Origin: Candidatus Shapirobacteria bacterium
GTDB lineage: Bacteria > Patescibacteriota > Microgenomatia > UBA12405
Assembly (NCBI GenBank): GCA_009885205.1
Contig: VFLE01000179.1
Coordinates: 1-8,431 of the forward strand
Length of the DNA stretch: 8,431 nucleotides
Direction of reading: 5' to 3'
Below are positions 1 through 6,459 of this stretch, piece by piece. The translations under genes and the position numbers were made by a program. The notes below the pieces were generated by a model that did not search any database, was not told the origin of the DNA, and saw only the letters and a program-made list of their open reading frames with translations. Every line of letters starts with the position of its first letter. The stretch's first letter is position 1.

Positions 1-180
1 GTTAAGGGAACCAAGGTCATCAGAATTCGCTTAGGGGAACTACGTTCCCCTTTGACCCCCCTCCTTTTCAGGTTAAGGGAACCAAGGTCATCAGAATTCG
101 CTTAGGGGGAACTACGTCATCATAATTCGCGAAGCGAATTCCAGACCCTAAAATCCCTCCTTATCATGATGGCATTAAAC
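1..180. repeat. Intergenic repeat block at left edge
   Basis: No credible gene is visible here. A unit of about 45 bp occurs at 1-45 and again at 72-117; the second copy has one extra G in its G run. The start-to-start distance is 71 bp. A third, partial copy follows at about 115-130. Two perfect small hairpins are present: 33-51 (8-bp arms AGGGGAAC/GTTCCCCT, loop TAC) and 124-140 (7-bp arms AATTCGC/GCGAATT, loop GAA). The stretch 44-60 is close to the reverse complement of 188-204, which ties this block to the hairpin at the end of the next gene. The block probably continues beyond the window. Confidence 0.85.
33..51. repeat. Perfect hairpin, GGGGAAC-type palindrome
   Basis: The 8-bp arms AGGGGAAC and GTTCCCCT pair perfectly around the loop TAC. 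A degenerate version of the same palindrome, with loop GTA, lies at 5024-5049, so this is a dispersed element. Its function is unknown; a transcript 3'-end signal is possible. Confidence 0.8.
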
Positions 181-183
181 GGT

Positions 184-214
184 TTAAGGGGGATCAAAGG
201 GGAATCCCCCTTAA
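184..214 (-). terminator. Hairpin over the stop codon of the 185-aa gene
   Basis: TTAAGGGGGAT (184-194) pairs over 11 bp with ATCCCCCTTAA (204-214), leaving a 9-base loop. The stop codon of the leftward gene (194-196) lies inside the hairpin. In mimivirus, palindromic hairpins at gene ends mark the mRNA 3' end and polyadenylation site. This element fits that rule in position and form, but use as a 3'-end signal is inference. Confidence 0.6.
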
Positions 215-751
215 TTGGGTGCGCGTATTATTATGAAAAAAGTCTTGGCCGACATTGGGCTGATCCATGACATTCGGATGTAGTGACTGGTCGAAATTGG
301 ATTTTTCAAACAATAAAGGATACGGCTGTTCTTGCGGTGTAGACACAATCGTGACTTTGTATAAATCACTGTCTTTGGATGGTATATAAACATCCTGCCC
401 CGCCCCTTTTTGTAAAGCGAAGAATTGGTTTCGCAACTGTGATTCAGTGTTTATATTATTTATAAAACCGGCGGGAGGTCCACTCATCATAAGAGGTGGC
501 GTGAAATTGGTTTCCAGTGCATAATTGTAGTTTGATTCGATGGGCACATTCGCAGATATTCGATTATTCAACATAGGAAAAACCGAATAGCGCGTCATTA
601 CCGGGCGACTATTAAAATTGGGCGGAAGAGGATAATCCGGTTTTACTCTGGCGCTTATTCTGTCGTTTAATTCATCGACGCGCTCATTTTGTCCATAAGA
701 TATACCCTCTGCCACGCCGTACATTTTTTTGCCATAATCAGATACATTCAT
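194..751 (-). CDS. Conserved giant-virus protein, possibly virion-associated (185 aa)
   Basis: The reading frame is open further upstream, but only to a TTG. The first ATG (749-751) begins MNVSDYGKKMYG, and I chose it. I recognise the style of a conserved mimivirus-type hypothetical protein. Key blocks are YGQNERVDELNDRI (19-32), a Pro-rich PLPPNF...RPV segment (41-51), a TESQLRNQFFALQ segment (102-114), a VYIPSKDSDLYKV segment (121-133) and a terminal NNTRTQLR (174-181). There is no signal peptide, membrane helix or enzymatic motif. A virion role is my inference from wide conservation and lack of catalytic motifs. The last four residues (GIPL) and the stop are encoded inside a repeat hairpin, so the C-terminus may be repeat-derived. 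It is divergent from the helicase gene, with a 144-bp spacer. Confidence 0.85.
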   Translation of the reverse strand: MNVSDYGKKMYGVAEGISYGQNERVDELNDRISARVKPDYPLPPNFNSRPVMTRYSVFPMLNNRISANVPIESNYNYALETNFTPPLMMSGPPAGFINNINTESQLRNQFFALQKGAGQDVYIPSKDSDLYKVTIVSTPQEQPYPLLFEKSNFDQSLHPNVMDQPNVGQDFFHNNTRTQLRGIPL

Positions 752-895
752 TTTGATTTTAATAATATATGTATGTGAACAAAATATTTTCAATATATAT
801 CCTAAATTGGGAATGGGTGTGTATTTGAGCCTAAGATATCACGAAAAAAAACATAAAGATAAAGATGGAAAGAATATAGTATTGGTTATAAGACG
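752..895. promoter_or_regulatory. Divergent spacer between the 185-aa gene and the helicase
   Basis: This 144-bp AT-rich spacer should hold promoters for both flanking genes. I see no exact AAAATTGA. On the leftward strand there is an ATATATTGAAAATATTTTG stretch about 30-50 bases before the ATG at 751. On the rightward strand the region before 896 is A-rich. An upstream ATG at 865 is followed in its frame by a stop after four codons. The sites within the spacer are not resolved. Confidence 0.4.
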
Positions 896-3370
896 ATGGT
901 GAAAATATGCAAAGACCCTTATCCCCTCAATTCAAAATACGATTCTTATTTTGAATTATACCCATATCCTTTGAGTGATTTTCAGAAATACGCGATTGAG
1001 GCGATTGTGGAAGGCAATCACGTGTTAGTGACGGCGCATACGGGGTCCGGTAAGACTTTACCCGCCGAATTCGCCATACAACATTTTGTTAAACAGGGAA
1101 AAAAGGTCGTCTATACGAGTCCGATCAAGGCGCTCTCTAATCAAAAATATTACGAATTTACGAAAAAATATCCGCATATCTCGTTTGGATTAATGACGGG
1201 CGATATCAAAACAAATCCCGATGCGGATGTGCTGATTATGACGACCGAAATTCTGATGAATTCTCTTTTTGTATCTGATCAAAATATATCGAAATTGGCA
1301 TTTCAAATGGATATGGAAGCGGAGCTCGCTTGTGTGGTATTCGATGAGGTGCATTATATCAATGATTTGCATAGAGGGCAGACATGGGAAAAGACGATTT
1401 TGATGCTGCCGAGACATATTCAAATGGTCATGTTATCCGCCACAATCGATACTCCTGAACGATTTGCAAAATGGTGTGAGCGAGATGATTCGAGCAAATG
1501 TGTATATTTGGCAACTACCGAAAAAAGAGTTGTTCCATTGAGTCACTATGGATATTTGGTTTCCACGGAAGGATTTATAAAGGGGCTAAAGGATAAAGCT
1601 TTGGAAAAAGATATCCGCGATTCGACTCAGCGCCTCATTCTTTTGCAAAACGATAGGGGAGAGTTCCAAGAATCGGGATACAAAACGCTGAAAAGAATGA
1701 CCGATTTATTCGATAAAAAACAGTTGCACATAAAAAGAAAACATGCGCTAAACGATTTGGCCCTTTTTTTGCGAGATCGGGATATGCTCCCCGCGATTGG
1801 ATTCGTTTTTTCGAGAAAATTGGTGGAAATTTGTGCGCAAGATATTACAGTGCCTTTGCTAGAAGACGATAGCAAAGTGGGATACAATGTTAGACGCGAA
1901 TGTGAGCAGATTATTCGGAAGTTTTCGAATTTCCAAGAATATTTGGATTTGCCGGAATATAATCAATTGGTCGGGCTTTTGGAAAAGGGGGTGGGAATTC
2001 ACCATAGCGGTATGATTCCGGTTTTGCGCGAAATTGTTGAACTGATGATTTCGAAAAAATATATCAAATTGCTCTTTGCTACAGAATCTTTTGCGATTGG
2101 GCTGGATTGTCCCATTAAAACGGCGATTTTTACTGGACTTTCGAAATTCGATGGTTCGACAGAACGATATTTGATGTCGCATGAATATACGCAAATGGCG
2201 GGGCGCGCAGGCCGGCGCGGAATCGATACAATTGGTCATGTTGTACACTGCAATAATCTTTTCCCTCTTTTATCACAAACGGATTATCGCGGGATGTTGG
2301 GCGGAAAACCACAGGATCTTGTCTCCAAGTTTCGTATTTCGTATTCCCTTGTTCTAAATTTGTTGAAAAATGGGAAATCGGCGTTTTCCGATTTTGTCGG
2401 ATTCGTCAAGGGAAGCATGATATTCCAAGAAATACAAGATGCGATTTTGATACAAAAGGCGGCGATTCATGAAACGGACGCTCGATACCGTAAATCGGAA
2501 GCGTCACTTTTGCAAATGCAAACTCCTTTGGAAGCGTGCGAACGATATTTGAGCGCGGAAACGTCGTTGACCACGGCGGTAAACAAGAAACGGAAGGAAC
2601 TGGAGAGGATTCTTTCGGATTTGGCCGCTCAATATCGCTTTATAAAAACGGACACGGAACGTCTGCGTGCGCATCATAGGACAAAGATGGATTATGAATC
2701 GGATTTTGAATATTTGGTAACGCTGGATCGATTTATTGAGGTTGAAATGAAAAAGGTGGTGGATTTGTTGGTGGTTGAGGGATTTGTCCAAGATACTGAC
2801 GGGAAATTTGAATTGACTTCTTTAGGTACTATTGCCGCGGGAATTGCGGAGATTCATCCTCTTGTTTCCGGACAGGTTTTTCAAAAATGGGAACTCTTTT
2901 CCGGGTTTTCTACGCTTCAATTAATCGGATTATTGGGGCTGTATACGGATGTCAAGATTGAGGAGTCGCAGAGATCATGGCGACCAATTACCGAGGATTC
3001 GTTTTTGAATGCTCGATTGTTGGAAGTGGTTGGACTGTATAAAAAATATGAGGATTTAGAAGATGAAGAGGGGATGAAAACCGGAATTGATTATTTAGGT
3101 GCATTAAATTATGATATGCCGACCATTATGATGGAGTGGACGAATTGCGAAGATCAGGAGGGATGTAAATGGTTTATTCAAACGCGGTTATTTGAAAAGG
3201 GGATTTCGATCGGGGATTTTGTAAAATCAGTTATGAAAGTGAGTGTTTGCGCGAAGGAATGGTCGTCTATTGCAGAACAAATAGGGGCCATTGAATTATT
3301 GCATAAATTGAGCATGATTGATGGGATGATTTTGAAATATGTGACAACATCTCAAAGTCTTTATATTTAA
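896..3370 (+). CDS. Ski2/Mtr4-type DExH-box RNA helicase (824 aa)
   Basis: This is an ATP-dependent superfamily 2 helicase of the Ski2-like group, whose cellular members (Mtr4, Ski2) unwind RNA and feed it to the exosome. All core motifs are visible: Walker A AHTGSGKT (47-54), Ia TSPIKALSNQ (74-83), TGD (101-103), TTEIL (116-120), DEVH (150-153), SAT (181-183), GIHHSGMIPVLRE (367-379), FATESFAIGLDCP (394-406) and QMAGRAGRRG (433-442). A Lys/Glu-rich, probably coiled helical stretch (about 515-620) replaces the long arch and KOW insertion of Mtr4. A winged-helix-like part (about 625-700) and a DSHCT-like C-terminal bundle follow. The chain ends SLYI, like the SLYL end of cellular Ski2/Mtr4 proteins, so it appears complete. 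It is shorter than Mtr4 (about 1,070 aa). Its stop overlaps the convergent neighbour's stop. A role in viral or host RNA turnover is inference. Confidence 0.95.
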   Translation: MVKICKDPYPLNSKYDSYFELYPYPLSDFQKYAIEAIVEGNHVLVTAHTGSGKTLPAEFAIQHFVKQGKKVVYTSPIKALSNQKYYEFTKKYPHISFGLMTGDIKTNPDADVLIMTTEILMNSLFVSDQNISKLAFQMDMEAELACVVFDEVHYINDLHRGQTWEKTILMLPRHIQMVMLSATIDTPERFAKWCERDDSSKCVYLATTEKRVVPLSHYGYLVSTEGFIKGLKDKALEKDIRDSTQRLILLQNDRGEFQESGYKTLKRMTDLFDKKQLHIKRKHALNDLALFLRDRDMLPAIGFVFSRKLVEICAQDITVPLLEDDSKVGYNVRRECEQIIRKFSNFQEYLDLPEYNQLVGLLEKGVGIHHSGMIPVLREIVELMISKKYIKLLFATESFAIGLDCPIKTAIFTGLSKFDGSTERYLMSHEYTQMAGRAGRRGIDTIGHVVHCNNLFPLLSQTDYRGMLGGKPQDLVSKFRISYSLVLNLLKNGKSAFSDFVGFVKGSMIFQEIQDAILIQKAAIHETDARYRKSEASLLQMQTPLEACERYLSAETSLTTAVNKKRKELERILSDLAAQYRFIKTDTERLRAHHRTKMDYESDFEYLVTLDRFIEVEMKKVVDLLVVEGFVQDTDGKFELTSLGTIAAGIAEIHPLVSGQVFQKWELFSGFSTLQLIGLLGLYTDVKIEESQRSWRPITEDSFLNARLLEVVGLYKKYEDLEDEEGMKTGIDYLGALNYDMPTIMMEWTNCEDQEGCKWFIQTRLFEKGISIGDFVKSVMKVSVCAKEWSSIAEQIGAIELLHKLSMIDGMILKYVTTSQSLYI

Positions 3371-4293
3371 CGTGTTTTTTTATTCTTTTTAGTTTTAATT
3401 TGCCGTCTTTTTTTTTGTCCTCCTTTTTTTCCCCGTTTAAATATTTTTCCTGTTCTAAGCCTTTCAAATAATCTTGGTACATATTGCGATGCACGATCAT
3501 TAAATTCAACCCCTATTTCTTTTTGTATACGCAGAGGTAGTTGTTTTTTAGTTTCTATCGGCAATGTCTTCAAGAATTCTATCGGCAATGTCTTCAAGAA
3601 TTCTATCGGGATGTCTTTTAAATATTCTACAGGTTGGTTTTTTATTTTATCCAATATTTTATCATAACCAGTTCCAAATTCAGATTTAGCATGTAATATT
3701 TTGAAAAAAACACCTTCGAATACAAGTCTATTTTTAAAATCAGACTGTTTGATTGGGTGTAGTATTTTTGTGGCACATATTAAATCCAAATCAATTTTGG
3801 TAAAGTTATAGTCTTTTTTTTGCTTTATCAATAAACCGAGTAATTCAAATTTATTTTCCAAATATAAATAACCATAAATACTAAATGTATTGCCGTGATA
3901 TTGATCATATCTAAAATTGTCTAGAGTAGTTAGCTGATCGGGCGTTAACAAAATATTGTTTGATAATTTAAATTGAAGTGCGTCAATGCAATTTCGACAT
4001 CCACAACTAATAAATCTGGGGCTTTTGGCACATGTTTCAGAAAAAATAGTTTTCTCTAATAATTCAATAATTAAACCGACCGGCAACATTTTAATATTGT
4101 CGAAGGGAAGTTGTTGTAAAATCTCAATGGGAAGTTGTTGTAAAATCTCAATGTGTTTCAGTTTTATTTCATCAATTATATCATCTTTTAAAATTAAATT
4201 GGATGTATTTTCAAAATACTGTGTTTCATCAGCTCGAAAAATATCAATCGCATTTAATTTTTTTATAATTTCATTTCTGTCTGGTTCATTCAT
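3367..4293 (-). CDS. Repeat protein with IExLxxLP octads and a basic tail (308 aa)
   Basis: I do not recognise this as a named family. The start is the ATG at 4291-4293 (MNEPDRNEII); an in-frame GTG five codons upstream is unlikely. Two groups of 8-residue repeats with consensus IExLxxLP lie at 48-71 (IEILQQLP twice, then FDNIKMLP) and 222-253 (VEYLKDIP, IEFLKTLP twice, IETKKQLP). Between them is a globular part with a cysteine cluster C88, C97, C99, C102 that could bind a metal. The C-terminus (about 283-308) is strongly basic (KRGKKGGQKKRR, ending KTKKNKKTR), a tail style common in algal giant viruses. The gene looks more AT-rich than the helicase, which suits a lineage-specific accessory gene. 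The stops overlap: TTAA at 3367-3370 serves both this gene and the helicase. The upstream gene is 19 bp away on the same strand. Confidence 0.85.
   Translation of the reverse strand: MNEPDRNEIIKKLNAIDIFRADETQYFENTSNLILKDDIIDEIKLKHIEILQQLPIEILQQLPFDNIKMLPVGLIIELLEKTIFSETCAKSPRFISCGCRNCIDALQFKLSNNILLTPDQLTTLDNFRYDQYHGNTFSIYGYLYLENKFELLGLLIKQKKDYNFTKIDLDLICATKILHPIKQSDFKNRLVFEGVFFKILHAKSEFGTGYDKILDKIKNQPVEYLKDIPIEFLKTLPIEFLKTLPIETKKQLPLRIQKEIGVEFNDRASQYVPRLFERLRTGKIFKRGKKGGQKKRRQIKTKKNKKTR
3553..3624. repeat. 24-bp coding tandem repeat, C-terminal array
   Basis: Units at 3553-3576 and 3577-3600 are identical over 24 bp, and a third, diverged unit follows at 3601-3624. On the minus strand each encodes one octad: IEFLKTLP, IEFLKTLP, VEYLKDIP, allowing for frame offset. 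Perfect DNA identity suggests recent duplication or correction. Confidence 0.95.
4105..4152. repeat. 24-bp coding tandem repeat, N-terminal array
   Basis: Two perfect 24-bp copies (4105-4128 and 4129-4152) encode IEILQQLP twice on the minus strand. The DNA differs from the other array in the same gene although the octad consensus is shared, so the two arrays duplicated independently. Confidence 0.95.
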
Positions 4294-4312
4294 TATATAT
4301 TTAAACACAAAT

Positions 4313-4516
4313 TTATTTCCCCATAACTAAATGATATCCGAAAAAATTCCACAAAAGAATAGAAAGAACGCTTCCAATAATGAAACCATTTCCGGCAGAC
4401 AAAACCGTTTTTTCTAAAACGTAGTAAAAGAAAAGAGGGCCCAAAACGCATGCTAGAATTGCGTAAAAGGCCATAATGCCGGCGAATTTTGAGAGAGGGA
4501 ACGATTTGTCGGCCAT
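4313..4516 (-). CDS. Small two-helix membrane protein (67 aa)
   Basis: The ATG at 4514-4516 begins MADKSFPLSKFAG. Two hydrophobic stretches fit membrane helices: about residues 11-34 (FAGIMAFYAILACVLGPLFF and on) and about 43-64 (starting GNGFIIGSVLSILLW). A short polar loop (EKTVLSA) joins them and the tail is tiny (MGK), giving a hairpin topology. I do not know a named family. Small two-helix proteins of this kind are common in the inner membrane of giant-virus particles, so a virion or membrane-remodelling role is plausible but inferred. It lies just upstream of the repeat protein on the same strand (19 bp) and may share its transcript. It is divergent from the 137-aa gene across a 71-bp spacer. 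Confidence 0.85.
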   Translation of the reverse strand: MADKSFPLSKFAGIMAFYAILACVLGPLFFYYVLEKTVLSAGNGFIIGSVLSILLWNFFGYHLVMGK

Positions 4517-4537
4517 TTATAATTTATATGAACATAT

Positions 4538-4545
4538 AAAATTGA
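4538..4545 (+). promoter_or_regulatory. AAAATTGA early-promoter-like octamer
   Basis: This is an exact match to the octamer known from mimivirus early promoters, 43-50 bases upstream of the ATG at 4588. It lies in a 71-bp spacer between divergent genes, where a promoter is expected. It predicts early expression of the 137-aa gene. Confidence 0.65.
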
Positions 4546-4587
4546 ATATATGACAAGTTTTATGCAAAATGCCTTATTATTTCTAAT

Positions 4588-5001
4588 ATGGACGAACACG
4601 AAGAAGAATATGATTCTGTAGAAAAAGAAGATGGAAAATATTACATTGGAACATTCTCATTAAATTCCTCACAAAATCAAGATCGAAACGACAAGCTTAT
4701 TATGGCGGCAACTATTTCGTCTAAAGGGTTTTATAAATATTCATTCACCGACGTGATGGAATATTTATCGGAAATGACACTGTTTAATAATACTGACGAA
4801 ACCCTCCATATCATGAAGCTGGACGTTCTTCCCGATCTAACTTATTCAGTCGTTTTAAAAACGCACTGGATAAGATTGATACAACGAACATGGAAACGTA
4901 TTTTACGCCAACGCATATCAATCATGAAAGATACTAGATATATATGTCAACGTCAATTGGGCCGAACACGAAAAATACCCGGTTTAAGGGGGATGCTATA
5001 A
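4588..5001 (+). CDS. Conserved giant-virus protein with KTHWIRLIQRTWK motif (137 aa)
   Basis: The N-terminus is acidic (MDEHEEEYDSVEKEDGKYY). A compact alpha/beta-looking region follows (about 18-90), then a basic helical segment KTHWIRLIQRTWKRILRQR (91-109) and the end KIPGLRGML (129-137). From memory, related proteins in mimivirus-like algal viruses share the H/Y-W-x-R-x-I-Q-R-x-W-(K/R)-(K/R)-I helix and a terminal P-G-L-x-G-M-L; I could not verify this by search. The function is unknown; the basic amphipathic helix could bind nucleic acid or a partner protein. The ATG at 4588 was chosen because the two nearer upstream ATGs are out of frame. An early-type octamer lies about 45 bases upstream. 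The last codons overlap a 15-bp sequence shared with 180-194. A hairpin follows 22 bases after the stop. Confidence 0.85.
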   Translation: MDEHEEEYDSVEKEDGKYYIGTFSLNSSQNQDRNDKLIMAATISSKGFYKYSFTDVMEYLSEMTLFNNTDETLHIMKLDVLPDLTYSVVLKTHWIRLIQRTWKRILRQRISIMKDTRYICQRQLGRTRKIPGLRGML

Positions 5002-5023
5002 TTAAGGAGGTATGGGGCGGGAC

Positions 5024-5049
5024 TTTAGGGGGAACGTAGTTCCTCTAAA
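5024..5049 (+). terminator. Imperfect hairpin after the 137-aa gene
   Basis: TTTAGGGGGAAC (5024-5035) pairs with GTTCCTCTAAA (5039-5049) around the loop GTA, with one bulged G and one G:T-type position. It is related to the perfect palindrome at 33-51. The position, between the stop at 5001 and the next ATG at 5070, fits a transcript 3'-end or polyadenylation hairpin of the mimivirus type; this role is inferred. Confidence 0.55.
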
Positions 5050-5069
5050 TTTCTATTTTTATTGTATAC

Positions 5070-5933
5070 ATGTCAATAAAACGCGTAAAAACACAAAAAG
5101 CAAGTCTATATAAAAAAAAGAAAACGATTCGACGAAGAAAGAAGCCCGTCAATCAAGAAATTATTTTTCCGTCAGAAGATATTAATTTTCCAAGAACCGT
5201 GGCCATTGCGATTTCGTCTCATGGATATATTGTAGATGGCGAGCCGGTGTTATCTTTGCCAGAAGACATAGAATTTGCCAAAATGAGTTTTGTCAGACCG
5301 TCGGTATGTAGTTTTTTAGGTGCCGAAACAGTAAAAGAATGCAATGTAAAAATTATGAATATGATAAAAAATAAAAAGACGAAAATAAATACAACGGACA
5401 TAGGTATTCTTTGTAACAAAATTACCAAAAAACTTGGACCAATTTTGATGACAAGTGTGAATGATGCGCGCGATGTAATCAAAGACGTGAAATTGGGAGT
5501 TGATTCGGATGATATGTTGACGGAGCGCCAAGCATTTGTCGATGGAATAGACAGAGGAATTCGCGTATTTAGTACATCGCAAGGATGTGTGGAAATGATA
5601 AACAAAAGATACTTTAGAGATAAGGTAAGCGATGCGTTAAATGAATATGGTGATTGGCAAATAAAACTTTTGAATATGAAAGGGCAACCTGATATTGGAA
5701 GATTTATAACAGGAAAAGCACGCCAACATAGAGGCGAAACCGAAACTACTTTACAAGAAATTATTACTTTTTTGAAAAGCAAAGGGTCTAAACGAATTAT
5801 GATATTTGATTATTCTTGCTCGAATATATTAAACGAGGATAGAGAGGACGTGTTTCAAACGGTACGCAGTACGATGTGTGCTGCGAGAAATCTGGAGTCT
5901 CTTACGCGGACGGGAGTAATCGGACATGGCTAA
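5070..5933 (+). CDS. Unnamed 287-aa protein with caspase-like His and Cys motifs
   Basis: The first 26 residues are very basic (MSIKRVKTQKASLYKKKKTI then RRRKK). A predicted strand TVAIAISSHG (43-52) ends in a Ser-His-Gly turn (H51). Near the C-terminus a helix (TTLQEIITFLKSKG, 226-239) leads to a strand KRIMIFDYSCSN (241-252) with D247 and C250. A strand followed by SHG, and a helix then a strand ending in D-x-(x)-C, is the arrangement of the catalytic dyad in caspases and other clan CD peptidases. The spacing argues for caution: H51 and C250 are about 200 residues apart, against roughly 40-50 in caspases, so a large insertion would be needed. I vaguely recall similar SHG/FDxxCS proteins in algal giant viruses but no assigned function. 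It is convergent with the next gene, with only 4 bp between stops. The peptidase role is a hypothesis. Confidence 0.85.
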   Translation: MSIKRVKTQKASLYKKKKTIRRRKKPVNQEIIFPSEDINFPRTVAIAISSHGYIVDGEPVLSLPEDIEFAKMSFVRPSVCSFLGAETVKECNVKIMNMIKNKKTKINTTDIGILCNKITKKLGPILMTSVNDARDVIKDVKLGVDSDDMLTERQAFVDGIDRGIRVFSTSQGCVEMINKRYFRDKVSDALNEYGDWQIKLLNMKGQPDIGRFITGKARQHRGETETTLQEIITFLKSKGSKRIMIFDYSCSNILNEDREDVFQTVRSTMCAARNLESLTRTGVIGHG

Positions 5934-5937
5934 TGTT

Positions 5938-6291
5938 TTATTTCCTATTTTCCGCGCCACTGAATAGAAGATATTCATCTAAATTACACTTATGTTTTTG
6001 TGTACCTCGTTTTGCATATTTTTTACATTTTTTATCAAGTTTGTCTCCCTTTCTTTTATACATATTGTCATCAAATTCTGGTTTATTGCGTTTTGTATTA
6101 TATTTCCATTGTTTTCTGTACATTTCTGAAGATTGCAAACACGGTTTATAATTTTTGTACGCATTTCTTTCAAATGCAGATTTTGAACATTGTATATTGA
6201 AATGTTTATTCATTATAGTTAAAAATTCTTCGGTTGTGTGTTTTCCATTTTTATTTGCTCCTATTCCTGTATAATATACAAATTCGGTCAT
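5938..6291 (-). CDS. Conserved small basic giant-virus protein, YTGIGA type (117 aa)
   Basis: It begins MTEFVYYTGIGANKNGKHTT at the ATG 6289-6291. The N-terminal third has a YYTGIGAxxxGxHTxxEFLxIM pattern that I associate with small uncharacterised proteins of mimivirus-like viruses. The rest is rich in Lys, Arg, Tyr and Asn, with cysteines at 35, 51, 89 and 102, and there is no membrane helix. A small DNA-binding or virion packing protein is possible from its charge, but nothing shows this directly. A TATA-like stretch (TTATATAATATATAACA when read on the minus strand) lies directly before the ATG. No hairpin is evident at its 3' end, which almost touches the convergent 287-aa gene. Confidence 0.8.
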   Translation of the reverse strand: MTEFVYYTGIGANKNGKHTTEEFLTIMNKHFNIQCSKSAFERNAYKNYKPCLQSSEMYRKQWKYNTKRNKPEFDDNMYKRKGDKLDKKCKKYAKRGTQKHKCNLDEYLLFSGAENRK

Positions 6292-6393
6292 TGTTATATA
6301 TTATATAAAGAAAAATCGATACTCGAAATGAATATTCAAGGGTGTAAAAGAGAGATCTAATCGTTCTCCAAACAGTTCTCTCTAAACGAGAGT

Positions 6394-6426
6394 GAGGAAG
6401 GGATAGGAAACCTAAGGTTTCCCCCT
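6394..6426. repeat. 33-bp palindromic repeat, copy A
   Basis: This copy is identical over 33 bp to 6460-6492; the start-to-start distance is 66 bp. Its core GGAAACC-TAA-GGTTTCC (6406-6422) is a perfect hairpin. It is extended by AGGG/CCCT pairing outside a 3-base ATA bulge. It lies between two leftward genes. Confidence 0.9.
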
Positions 6427-6459
6427 CCATCATAGAAAAAGTTATTTATAAACGCTATA

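Noticed and set aside
1..130. CRISPR-like array from spaced direct repeats
   Set aside because: There are only two full copies, they differ in the G run, no regular unique spacers are present, and there are no cas genes. Palindromic intergenic repeats explain it.
752..793. Extension of the 185-aa protein by 14 residues to an upstream start
   Set aside because: The upstream codon is TTG, and an ATG at 749-751 begins sequence that fits the conserved family. Non-ATG starts are unlikely in this virus type.
3791..3798. AAAATTGA on the minus strand inside the repeat protein gene
   Set aside because: It encodes Lys-Ile-Asp within the gene, and no gene starts suitably downstream on that strand.
4294..4308. 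Extension of the repeat protein by five residues
   Set aside because: The start would be GTG, while the ATG at 4291-4293 is well placed after an AT-rich stretch.
3986..4330. Rightward open frame antisense to the repeat protein, with repeated residues
   Set aside because: Its repeats are only the reverse of the 24-bp coding array. It has no independent support and would run into the 67-aa gene's end.
5219..5782. Long open frame antisense to the 287-aa gene
   Set aside because: It lies wholly opposite a better-supported gene, its codons mirror that gene, and it has no recognisable motif.
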